From Rubneribacter badeniensis (GTDB lineage Bacteria > Actinomycetota > Coriobacteriia > Coriobacteriales > Eggerthellaceae), in contig NZ_PPEL01000014.1 in the NCBI RefSeq assembly GCF_002899695.1, positions 1-43,166 of the forward strand: a stretch of 43,166 bases of DNA, read 5' to 3'. The notes beneath the pieces were generated by a model. The model saw only the letters and a list, made by a program, of their open reading frames with translations. It was not told where the DNA came from and ran no database searches. Shown piece after piece: positions 13,908 through 21,390 of this stretch (position 1 is the stretch's first letter; each line of letters begins with the position of its first letter). A program made the position numbers and the translations under genes.

Positions 13908-16875
13908 GGCGGAACACCTCCTGCGTGTTGTCCTGGGTGTGTAACGTGGGCATGAACGGCTCGAACTCGTGCGGCTCTGTCCAAATGCCCTCGGGCTTCT
14001 CCGCTTTCCGCACGTTCACGCGGTAGCCGCGCCAGCTGGCCGATGCGAACGTGGGGTTCACCACGTCGTCGCGCGCCATGAGGTTCACGTTGCACTGACG
14101 CCAGCCGCCGCTGAAGTTCTTCTGCGTCTTGTCGTAGCTTTCGGGGAAGTAGAACCGCTCCATCATGACCACGCCGGGACGCACCCCTTCGGTGAGGTAG
14201 GCCCGCCCCCGCGTGCGGCCGCGGCGGCTTGAAAGCTCCACCCAGTCTCCGTGCGCCACGCCCAGCTCGCGCGCGTCGCGCGGGTTGAGGCGCACGTCGG
14301 GCACGGGGATAAGCTCGCGGCTGTAGGGCGCGTTGCGCAGCGTGGAGTGGTGGTAGTGCGCTATACGGCCCGTGGTCAGGTAGAACGGATAGTCCGGGTC
14401 GTCTTGCAGCATGTTTTCGCTCTGCTCTTTGTACGTGCACACGGCGTCGTACTCCAGCCATTCGCCGTTCGGGCCCGTCTGCTCGTAGGGGAAGTGGTAG
14501 GGAAACCCCGTGTGCCCGTTCATGACGGCCATGGTCACGTACGGTTCGCACTTGCGCGAGAGCGTGGCGAATCCGGCCGGCAGCCCGTCGTCTGCGATGT
14601 CGAGGTACTGGTAGAACTGGTACAGCTCGTCGATGGGCACGGTGAGGGTGTGGTCCTCCGAGTGCTTCACCGCTTGCTCCCAGTCGTCCACGCCGAAAAG
14701 CTTTGCCCAAACGGGGTAGATGTCCTCTTTGGTGCGGTAGGTGCCGTTGAACTGGAAATCGCGGTAGAGGATCTTGTCGCTGCCGCCCAGCTTCTCGCAC
14801 ACCTTGTCCACCAGCTGCGTCACCACGATGAACGGGTCCGCCGTCTCGCCCAGATGCACGATCTGCTTGCGCATGAACGTTTGGTTGAACTGCGTGACGG
14901 TTTCCGTGCCGTGTTCGAATTCGAGCCATTCCTGCAAGGGCAGGAACAAGTCGGCGTCCTCGATGGTGGTCGAGGTCATGTGCGGCTGCTGATGGATGCA
15001 GTAATCGAGGGTGGCGTAGGCTTCGTTCCATTCCTCGCCGTGGCCCATCACGCAGTACTTGTTGCCCGATTGCTCCCAGCGTACGGCTATCTTGTACGGC
15101 TCGCCGGTTTTGAGGGCGCGGCGCACCGGCGCAAGCTCGTTGAGCTGCCATTGGTGCACGGCCTTGTGCTTGTCGGATCCCAGGCGCGCCATCTGGTAGT
15201 CCACGAACTGCCTTTGTTTGGCCAGGCCATCTACGCCCTGCTCGTTTAAGCGTTCGACGGCCGCCTGGCTGCGACGGAGGTTCTCGTTTTCGGTCAGGCC
15301 CACGGTCCAGCCTACGCCGAACGTTTCTTGGTAGGGGCGGTCGCACCAAAAGAGCGTTGGGCGGGTGGTGTGGCGCGACGCGGGTTTCTGCTCGGTCAGC
15401 ACCACGCCGGGCTTGTCCACCTTGCCGCATAGTATGTCGAGCGCCATGGTGCCAAAGATGAAGTTGGATGACAACTCGCTCATGTCGGCGAACTGACCGG
15501 TGCCGATGCCCGAGAGCGTGGTGGCGTACAGCTTCACCGCCCGCTCGATGGTGTCCGCGTCGACCCAGGTGACCTGCGCGGTTTTCTCAAGCGTCCATTC
15601 CTGGCAGGCTTCCCATTGAATCTGGCCGCCCGTTTTGCACAGGCGCCCGTTCACCTCAGCCTCGCAAAACACCACCGGGTCAACCGGCGAGTCTTTTGGC
15701 AGGCTGAACGGGAAGGGCTGCACGGAGTTCGTGCGCGCGTCGAAGCACACGTAGGCCGGGGTGTCGTAGACGTCGTTGGGGTCGGCTGCGGGGTTGACGT
15801 AGTCGGGCCACACCTCCTCCGCTTTGAGGGGAAGTCGTGTGTCGGGGTCGATGAGGAAGGGGTAGTTCGTCCAGTACTTGCAGAACTGTTCGTCGTAGAG
15901 TTTGTTCGCGATGATGTAGTGGAACCATCCCAGCAGCATGGCGATGTCGCTCATGGGGCGCACGGGCAGCCAAATGTCGGCTTTGGCGGCCTCCTCGGTG
16001 AGGTACGGGTCCACCACGATGGTCTTCACGCCGCGCTCGCGCATGTCGGCGTTGGCGCGGGCCGCGTAGCCGGCGCCCGAGGCGCTTGTCTGCGCGCCCC
16101 ACAGCACCACGCACTCCATGGTGGGATGCCAGGCGTTCCACATCTCGCGGGCGTTGTTGCCCTCGTGGCGGTTGTTCGACCCGCCGTGCATCCACTGGCC
16201 GGCGCAGTCGGCGGGCAGGTAGCACTGGCAGCCGCCGGCCGATATGCACACCGGCGCGCCGAGCGCGTCTTGCGTCACGCGTTGGAACACGTTGCCGTAG
16301 GTTCCGCCACCGCCGGCGCCCACCATGATGGAGTAGGGGCCGTACTTTCTGATGGCGAGCGCCATCTGGGTGGCGGCCAGGTCAAGCGCCTCGTCCCAGC
16401 TGATAGCCTCCCATTCGTTGGTGCCGCGCTCTCCCACGCGCTTCATGGGATGCAGCACGTGGCGCGGGCTGTACACGAGGTGCAGTTGGTTGAGGCACTT
16501 GGTGCAGATAGCCCCCTTCGAAAGCGTGCCGTCCAGGTCGCCCTCTATCTTCACGGCCACGCCGTCCTCGGTGCGCACCCATACCGGGCAGCAGTTGTAG
16601 CAGTTGTGGCAGCAGGTGTGGTGCATGCGCACGTCGGTGCCCGAAGACGCGTAGGCTTCGTCTGCGTCCCGCAAGGCGGCGGGTCCTGAAAGCTCCCATG
16701 CCTGCGTCGCGTCGGCGATGTCTGCCAGGTTGCGGTACGCGGGCTGCTCGGGGGCATCGTGCGCGGAGGCGTTGCCTTGCGCGGAGGCGGCGTTGGCCTG
16801 CGCAGGGGCGGTGCGCTTGCGGGCGCCTTGCGCAGAGGCGGCATCCCGCGCACGGGTGGCATTGGTTTTCGTCAT
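13900..16875 (-). CDS. DMSO-reductase-family molybdopterin oxidoreductase catalytic subunit without Tat signal, 991 aa
   Basis: The Fe-S motif is C-x2-C-x3-C in TCCHNCYNCCPVWV near residue 105, with the fourth ligand in GAICTKC. The rest follows the molybdopterin oxidoreductase fold (NEWEAISWDEALDLAA, then GGGGTYGNVFQRV, and a C-terminal dinucleotide-binding domain with PLQEWLEFE and LNPRDARELGVAHGDWVELSS). The motif is unusually cysteine-rich. The ~90 residues before it are Ala/Arg/Thr-rich and of low complexity, with no twin-arginine motif or hydrophobic stretch, whereas most Coriobacterial relatives are Tat-exported. Start 16875 has a GGAGG site and overlaps the upstream gene as ATGA. The substrate cannot be named. 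The neighbouring UraA-like permeases allow a nucleobase-like compound as a hypothesis; a catechol- or sulfoxide-type reductase cannot be excluded. Confidence 0.88.
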   Translation of the reverse strand: MTKTNATRARDAASAQGARKRTAPAQANAASAQGNASAHDAPEQPAYRNLADIADATQAWELSGPAALRDADEAYASSGTDVRMHHTCCHNCYNCCPVWVRTEDGVAVKIEGDLDGTLSKGAICTKCLNQLHLVYSPRHVLHPMKRVGERGTNEWEAISWDEALDLAATQMALAIRKYGPYSIMVGAGGGGTYGNVFQRVTQDALGAPVCISAGGCQCYLPADCAGQWMHGGSNNRHEGNNAREMWNAWHPTMECVVLWGAQTSASGAGYAARANADMRERGVKTIVVDPYLTEEAAKADIWLPVRPMSDIAMLLGWFHYIIANKLYDEQFCKYWTNYPFLIDPDTRLPLKAEEVWPDYVNPAADPNDVYDTPAYVCFDARTNSVQPFPFSLPKDSPVDPVVFCEAEVNGRLCKTGGQIQWEACQEWTLEKTAQVTWVDADTIERAVKLYATTLSGIGTGQFADMSELSSNFIFGTMALDILCGKVDKPGVVLTEQKPASRHTTRPTLFWCDRPYQETFGVGWTVGLTENENLRRSQAAVERLNEQGVDGLAKQRQFVDYQMARLGSDKHKAVHQWQLNELAPVRRALKTGEPYKIAVRWEQSGNKYCVMGHGEEWNEAYATLDYCIHQQPHMTSTTIEDADLFLPLQEWLEFEHGTETVTQFNQTFMRKQIVHLGETADPFIVVTQLVDKVCEKLGGSDKILYRDFQFNGTYRTKEDIYPVWAKLFGVDDWEQAVKHSEDHTLTVPIDELYQFYQYLDIADDGLPAGFATLSRKCEPYVTMAVMNGHTGFPYHFPYEQTGPNGEWLEYDAVCTYKEQSENMLQDDPDYPFYLTTGRIAHYHHSTLRNAPYSRELIPVPDVRLNPRDARELGVAHGDWVELSSRRGRTRGRAYLTEGVRPGVVMMERFYFPESYDKTQKNFSGGWRQCNVNLMARDDVVNPTFASASWRGYRVNVRKAEKPEGIWTEPHEFEPFMPTLHTQDNTQEVFRHA

Positions 16876-17519
16876 GCGGTCCTCCTCTCCTCGGTTTCGT
16901 CCGCGCCCTCGCGAGGCGTGCGGGCTGTACGCTCGTTCAAAAACGCCGCTCCCTCCGGCGTGAGCGTCCATCCCTCGTCCCAGACCAGCCCGTAGGCCGC
17001 CTCCAACTTCGCCAGCAAGGCGCTGGGAAACGCCGGCAGGCCGGAAAGCTCGTTGTGCGAGGTGAAGGAGGGAAACGCCCTCATCGCCTCTTCGACGTCC
17101 GGGTACTCCCGGGGCGTGCGGCACAGTTCCATGATGGTCGTGTAGGCGCCTTGGCGTTCGGGGTCCTCGTCGAACAGGGCGCGCAGTTGCTCGCTTGGCC
17201 GCATGCGGTCGGCCGCGCCCGCGCCCGCGTCGGTGGTGCGCAGCGTGCGGTCCTTCCCGCACTCAAGCGCGCCTGCGTTTACCAACATGCGGATGATGCT
17301 CGCCTGGCTCTGGTCGCTGTAGCGGAATTCCGGATACGTCGCCATCTCGCGCTCCATGTCGGAAAACGCGCGTTGTGTGCGACAGTGCTCCAAAGTCTTG
17401 CGCATGATGTGGATGAAGGATCCGCGCCGGTGCACGGTTTTCCATGCGCGTTCCGTGCGATCTTCAAGGCTTGCCGGGTTTGTCGGATCGGCCGTTTCCG
17501 GTGTCCGGGTTGTCGTCAT
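16872..17519 (-). CDS. Uncharacterised soluble protein with two winged-helix-like halves, 215 aa
   Basis: I do not recognise a named family. The protein is soluble. Two similar-looking segments (about 35-100 and 115-195) each consist of helices followed by a strand pair, ending LRTTDAG and LTPEGAAFLNE, which resembles the wing of an archaeal-type winged helix. DNA or protein binding is therefore possible. It is first in the molybdoenzyme operon and overlaps the catalytic gene as ATGA, so it is likely a dedicated partner, for example an accessory or assembly factor. The start at 17519 has a perfect AAGGAGG site. The N- and C-termini are polar and probably disordered. Confidence 0.65.
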   Translation of the reverse strand: MTTTRTPETADPTNPASLEDRTERAWKTVHRRGSFIHIMRKTLEHCRTQRAFSDMEREMATYPEFRYSDQSQASIIRMLVNAGALECGKDRTLRTTDAGAGAADRMRPSEQLRALFDEDPERQGAYTTIMELCRTPREYPDVEEAMRAFPSFTSHNELSGLPAFPSALLAKLEAAYGLVWDEGWTLTPEGAAFLNERTARTPREGADETEERRTA

Positions 17520-17598
17520 GGGCGCCTCCTTGGTTCTCGTTCGTTTGTTTGCCCGTCGTGTCCGTAGGCGACGAGCACGTTATGGTTTGGGAAGCTTT

Positions 17599-17646
17599 CG
17601 GGGTATCGTCAAAGTGGTGGAACGTGCGAACGGGGTATACATCAAA
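17599..17646. promoter_or_regulatory. Direct-repeat operator candidate in the divergent promoter region
   Basis: CGGGGTAT followed by TCAAA occurs at 17599-17613 and again at 17631-17646, exactly 32 bp (three helical turns) apart. Read on the minus strand each is a TTTGA-like -35 element followed by ATACCCCG. The repeats lie between the molybdoenzyme operon (start 17519, leftward) and the LuxR gene (start 17770, rightward), where a LuxR activator site is expected. The remainder of 17520-17769 holds a small CGTCG/CGACG dyad near 17557 and no gene. Confidence 0.45.
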
Positions 17647-17736
17647 ACGTCGATTTTTGTGTTTACGCAGTTCATCAGGCTGATATGGAGCAGCGCGATT
17701 TCGGGCGCGGCGTCGGCTGGCGCGATTGGGCGCTGC

Positions 17737-17742
17737 TATAAT
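17737..17742 (+). promoter_or_regulatory. Predicted -10 box of the LuxR gene at 17770
   Basis: A perfect TATAAT followed by a short leader carrying the AAAGGGGG ribosome-binding site. No good -35 element is visible 17 bp upstream, which suggests a weak or activator-dependent promoter. Confidence 0.4.
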
Positions 17743-17769
17743 CGAGCGTGACGAAAGGGGGACGAGGCA

Positions 17770-19209
17770 ATGGAGATAAGGCTGGGGAAGGCGTTTCCCG
17801 TGCGGTTGTTCGGATTCTCCCTTTTTTGGACGTGGCTGTTTTTGGTGGCGGTGTCGCCCTCTCCGCTATTCGGGTTGCTGCGCGGCGTGGGCGACACGCC
17901 GTTCGAGGTGTCGGAGGTCGGCTTTCGCGTGGCGTTTCTGGCCTGCGCTGCGCTGTTTTCGAAGCGTTGGGCCAATCCGGTGGGCGTGCGTGCGCTGTCG
18001 GGCGCGTGCATTGTGGCCGGCCCTCTGTCTGTAGTGGCGCTTCTGTTTGCGCGCGGTCCCGTTGCGGTGACGGCGGCGGGCGCGTTGGCGGCTGTTGCGG
18101 ACGTGGCGATGTTTCTGATGTGGATGTGCTTTTTCGGCTATGCGAAGCTGGGCGAGACGGCGTTGCTTTTGGCGCTCTCCTACGCGTTCGGCTCGCTTTT
18201 GTGCCTGTTGGCGGTGGCGTTGGGGGATGCCGTCATGATGCTGTTCGCGGTCGTTTTGCCCGTGGCGTCCGCGCTGGCGTTTATGTTGTCGACGCGCTAC
18301 TCGCTCGATCAGGGCGGCGAAGTGCTGTTCGGAAGCGTCGGGCAAGATGCGCCCGCCCGACCGCGTTCTCCTTCCGTCGCGCGCCTTACCTTGGCGCTGC
18401 TTTTGTATGCGTTTGCGTTCGCGCTTTACTCGTGCCGCACGGCAACGTCCGAATTCGGGTTGGCAAGCGGTCCTTTGCTGCAGTGCGTGGGGAGCCTCGT
18501 TGTGGCGGGCGTGGTTGTGGGCTCTTTGCGCGGGGGCAGGCGAGGGGCGGGGCTCTATCTGGTCTACCGAGGCGTTCCCGTGCTGTTCGCGGCGGGGTTC
18601 GCGCTGTTCGCCCTGATGTCCGAAACGTTGGGCGTGGCGGCGGGGCTGTGCGTGATGACCGCGTATTTGCTGTTCGAGGTGCTTTCGCTCAACGATTATT
18701 GCAACGTGGCGAAAACCAACGACGCTTCGCTTGCGCGCTCCATGGCGTTCGTTCGTTTCGCCATGTCAGCGGGCATGCTTGCCGGGTGGCTTTTGGGGGT
18801 GGCGATGGTGACGCTCATGCCCCAAGGCGTGCCGCCGGAGCTGGTTTCAATCGCAGGGTTCATGGTGGTCGTGGTGGCCTCCACGCTTGTGTTCACCGAC
18901 AAGTTGGCCGAGGAGCTGCAGGGTGTTGCCGGCGACCGAGCGCTGCAGGAACAGGCTGAGCGCGCTCCCGATAGGACCGAGTTCATCTCCCGATTCGCTG
19001 CGGGAAACGGCCTGTCTGGCCGCGAGGCCGAAGTGCTGGGCTACCTGCTGGCCGGACGCACCACCCAGTACATTGCGGAGAAGCTGTTCATCGCCGATTC
19101 CACCGCGCGAACCCATGTGCATAAGATCTACGCCAAGACCGACACTCACGATCGCATGGACCTGCTGGACAGCTTCGAGCGGTTCTACGAGGCTCATCGG
19201 GGGTTGTGA
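17770..19209 (+). CDS. Membrane-anchored LuxR-family regulator, 479 aa
   Basis: Same architecture as the protein at 6635: about twelve hydrophobic helices over the first ~390 residues, then a LuxR/GerE domain at about 415-470 (LSGREAEVLGYLLAGRT, IAEKLFIADSTARTHVHKIY). It is divergently transcribed from the molybdoenzyme operon across a 250-bp gap containing direct repeats, which makes it the prime candidate regulator of that operon. ATG 17770 has AAAGGGGG upstream. The stop codon lies inside the left arm of the REP-like inverted repeat starting at 19208. Ligand unknown; signal entry through the membrane domain is inferred from the architecture. Confidence 0.88.
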   Translation: MEIRLGKAFPVRLFGFSLFWTWLFLVAVSPSPLFGLLRGVGDTPFEVSEVGFRVAFLACAALFSKRWANPVGVRALSGACIVAGPLSVVALLFARGPVAVTAAGALAAVADVAMFLMWMCFFGYAKLGETALLLALSYAFGSLLCLLAVALGDAVMMLFAVVLPVASALAFMLSTRYSLDQGGEVLFGSVGQDAPARPRSPSVARLTLALLLYAFAFALYSCRTATSEFGLASGPLLQCVGSLVVAGVVVGSLRGGRRGAGLYLVYRGVPVLFAAGFALFALMSETLGVAAGLCVMTAYLLFEVLSLNDYCNVAKTNDASLARSMAFVRFAMSAGMLAGWLLGVAMVTLMPQGVPPELVSIAGFMVVVVASTLVFTDKLAEELQGVAGDRALQEQAERAPDRTEFISRFAAGNGLSGREAEVLGYLLAGRTTQYIAEKLFIADSTARTHVHKIYAKTDTHDRMDLLDSFERFYEAHRGL

Positions 19210-19275
19210 CAGGAGGACGGGGATAACGTCACATTGGGATGTGCCCCAATGTGACGTTATCCCCGTCCTCCTGTC
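19208..19275. repeat. Perfect 31-bp inverted repeat (REP-like)
   Basis: Arms 19208-19238 and 19245-19275 are exact reverse complements around a six-base loop. They contain the same GACAGGAGGACGGGGATAAC core as the tandem units at 8071-8132. Further CCTGTCACT fragments follow to about 19300. The element sits between convergent genes and would form a very stable hairpin that could end both transcripts. Association with a REP-type transposase elsewhere in the genome is an inference from similar sequences in other bacteria. Confidence 0.75.
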
Positions 19276-19424
19276 CTGTCACTGTCCTGTCACCCTCTCC
19301 TGCAGCATCTTTGAGTGCATGCCGTGAAGGTGCGGCGGTGGTGCGTGCTTGCGGTTGTCTCGCGAGCGCGCGTCTGGGTCGGCGATCGCAGTCTTGCACA
19401 ACGTCTTCTGAGCTTGCATGAGCG

Positions 19425-19460
19425 CTGGAAAGCTGGTCAGCATGCCGACCAGCTTTCCAG
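19425..19460. terminator. 36-bp near-perfect palindrome after the XRE gene
   Basis: CTGGAAAGCTGGTC at 19425-19438 pairs with GACCAGCTTTCCAG at 19447-19460 around a short centre that includes GCATGC. It lies 45 bp beyond the stop of the leftward XRE gene. The stem is strong but there is no T tract on either side, so it may be a GC-type terminator or another extragenic palindrome. Confidence 0.45.
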
Positions 19461-19504
19461 GCCGGTTGCGGCTGCCGGCCCGGACGCGCTTGCGCCGTTC
19501 CCGG

Positions 19505-20656
19505 CTACCTGCGTGGACGCGCGTCCGGACCGGCCTTGCGCTCTTCCGCATCGCGGACCCAAGGGTCGTTCGCGTCGGCGTCCTCGCAGGCGTACTTGAG
19601 CCAAGCGTCCTCTTTGCGCGCTTCGGCCACCCAGTCCTCCTTCGACTTCGTCAGCACGCTGCCGACGATGCACACGATGCCGCACAGGATGCCGCCCACC
19701 ACAAACGCGATCCAGCTGACGGCGAAGCCGCCCTGCCCGCTGCGGATGGCGTCCTTCAACTCCCATTTGTCGAAGCCGCCTCCTGCGGCCATCTGGTCGG
19801 ACAGCGGCACTATGCCCCACACCAAGAATACGATGAGGGCCAGCAGCATGATGACGCCGCAGAGTGCGCCCATGACAGATTCGGCGCGCACCGCTCGGGG
19901 CGTTTTGGTGGCGACGGTGGGAGGCACCTCGGCTCCGAGGTCTTGGCGGTGAGCGATGTAGGTGAATTCGGAGAGGTCGTACTTCGACTTCTGCATGCAG
20001 GTCCAGGTGATGATGCCCGCAGCTGTGGCTATCATGAGCAGAAACGCTGCGGTCACCAGGCTCTCCAGCATTTCATCGGCGGATGAGGCGCTGTTTTCGG
20101 GGGTGAGGGCAACCAGCAGGATCACCCCGGCGAAGATGAGCGCCACGCCCACGGCGATGAGGGCGGGGTAGCGGCTGCCGAAGCGGTTGAGCACCTCGGC
20201 GGAGTAGCGCGGCTCGATGGCGGGGTTGCGGCGCTTGAACTCGCTGTGGCTCAGGCCGGCGACGATGCCTAAAGTCACGGCTGCGACCACGCACAGCATA
20301 AGAGCCGCTGCCTGCAGGTTCTCCGGCGTGCCGAGAGCCTCCAGCACCTGTTGCGCGCTCACGCTGAAGATGGCGCATGCGACGCCGATGGCGACGGATG
20401 CGCTGTAGCGGTTCATGTGGCGGTCGTAGCGCTCGGTGTCGTTTTCCTTGGCAATATGGACGCTGCCGCGCATGAGGTCGTCCATGCTCACATGGAACAG
20501 GTCGCACAGCGCAAGCAGCTTGTCCATCTCCGGGTAGTTCGTTCCGGCTTCCCATTTGCTCACGGTCTGGCGTGACACGCCCAGCTGCTCGGCAAGGCCC
20601 TCCTGCGTGACGCCGTAGTGCTGGCGCAGGTAGACGAGGTTTTCGGCGAAACTCAT
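19505..20656 (-). CDS. XRE-family transcriptional regulator with membrane domain, 383 aa
   Basis: Residues 1-60 form a Cro/CI helix-turn-helix (MSFAENLVYLRQHYGVTQEG, then QLGVSRQTVSKWEAGTNYPE). A linker and five to six transmembrane helices follow (first near 80-100, then 110-130, 165-185, 200-220, 260-290, 315-340), with a short charged C-terminus. Such membrane-tethered XRE proteins are common in Firmicutes and Coriobacteria and probably regulate themselves or neighbours on sensing envelope changes. Start 20656 has AAGGGA about eight bases upstream; the frame to 20797 overlaps promoter-like DNA and is rejected. No partner gene in the same operon is apparent. Confidence 0.85.
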   Translation of the reverse strand: MSFAENLVYLRQHYGVTQEGLAEQLGVSRQTVSKWEAGTNYPEMDKLLALCDLFHVSMDDLMRGSVHIAKENDTERYDRHMNRYSASVAIGVACAIFSVSAQQVLEALGTPENLQAAALMLCVVAAVTLGIVAGLSHSEFKRRNPAIEPRYSAEVLNRFGSRYPALIAVGVALIFAGVILLVALTPENSASSADEMLESLVTAAFLLMIATAAGIITWTCMQKSKYDLSEFTYIAHRQDLGAEVPPTVATKTPRAVRAESVMGALCGVIMLLALIVFLVWGIVPLSDQMAAGGGFDKWELKDAIRSGQGGFAVSWIAFVVGGILCGIVCIVGSVLTKSKEDWVAEARKEDAWLKYACEDADANDPWVRDAEERKAGPDARPRR

Positions 20657-20946
20657 ACGGGGTTCCCTTCTGTTATGCTCGGTTGCATGATACCCGAAGC
20701 GCGCCTCGGCCGCGGCGACGCCTCGCGGCCCTATGATGCCCGCGCGTCCCCGCCCGCTCCACCAACTTGGGCGCGCGTTTTGGCCTTTTTCGCGCACGCT
20801 CAGGTTGCGGAGGCGTGAACTGGGGGTTTGTGGGGGCGGTTTGCGTAATGTTGGGAACGCCGACGGGTTGGTTGCCGGGCGCGCGGGGGGAGGTGGGGTG
20901 CGGCAGCGGGCTTCGGGCCGCGAAGCCGTCCGGCTGCGGGGCGAGG

Positions 20947-21108
20947 TGGCGAGAAATCACCGAAGTCGGAAGGTTCTCGCCGCTTGTTGCGGGCCGGTCC
21001 GCGAAGAGGAGGAGGCTGTCTTCCTGCGACCAGGCATTATGCGGGCGACACTCGAGCGGATGCTCCCAGCGCGTGCGCGAGCTTTCCGACTTCGGTGATT
21101 TCTTGCCA
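20947..21108. mobile_element. 162-bp MITE-like element, copy 1
   Basis: The ends are inverted repeats of about 26 bp (left 20947-20972, right 21083-21108, core GAAATCACCGAAGTCGGAA). A second copy of exactly the same length lies at 25660-25821 with high identity throughout the interior. Similarity also continues ~47 bp to the left (20900-20946, including GGGCTTCGGGCCGCGAAGCC), so the mobilised unit may be larger than the palindrome. It contains no gene. It lies in the 734-bp gene-free gap 20657-21390, which otherwise holds the degenerate repeats and hairpin listed below. Confidence 0.7.
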
Positions 21109-21197
21109 TTCGGAAGCGGTCCGGGCGGATAGGGCGGTGTCGACGGCGGGTCGGCGTCAGAAGAGATGCTGGTGGTAGGGGGCGACAGCGTGAGGGG

Positions 21198-21365
21198 TTG
21201 GCGGGAGAGGGCCGTCGGCAAAGGGCGGCTACCGGCTCAAGGACGCTGCCAACAGGGGGTCGCCAACGGAAGAGGTCGCCAGTAGGAGAGGGCCGTCGGC
21301 AAAAGGACGTCGCCGACAAAGAGGCGCCGCCGGCGGGAGGGGCCGCCGGCGGCGCAAGAGGGGGA
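21198..21365. repeat. Degenerate short tandem repeats, roughly 16-17 bp units
   Basis: Successive blocks such as GGTCGCCAACGGAAGA, GGTCGCCAGTAGGAGAG, GGCCGTCGGCAAAAG and GACGTCGCCGACAAAGA share a CGYCGGCRR-like core. The block GAGAGGGCCGTCGGCAAA occurs twice, 81 bp apart. The array ends in the GC-rich hairpin before the flavoprotein stop. No coding meaning is apparent. Confidence 0.4.
21324..21355 (-). terminator. GC-rich hairpin after the flavoprotein gene
   Basis: A perfect 13-bp stem (GCGCCGCCGGCGG with its complement, 21324-21336 and 21343-21355) with a six-base loop lies 36 bp past the flavoprotein stop on the minus strand, followed by CTCTTTGTC. It is a probable terminator of the cytochrome-flavoprotein operon; the T content after the stem is low. 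Confidence 0.55.
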
Positions 21366-21390
21366 GAGGGATTCGGCTTTCGTGCGCGTT

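Noticed and set aside
13883-15430. 515-aa minus-strand frame inside the molybdoenzyme gene
   Set aside because: Shadow of the catalytic subunit; composition is Arg/Pro/His-rich with no domain.
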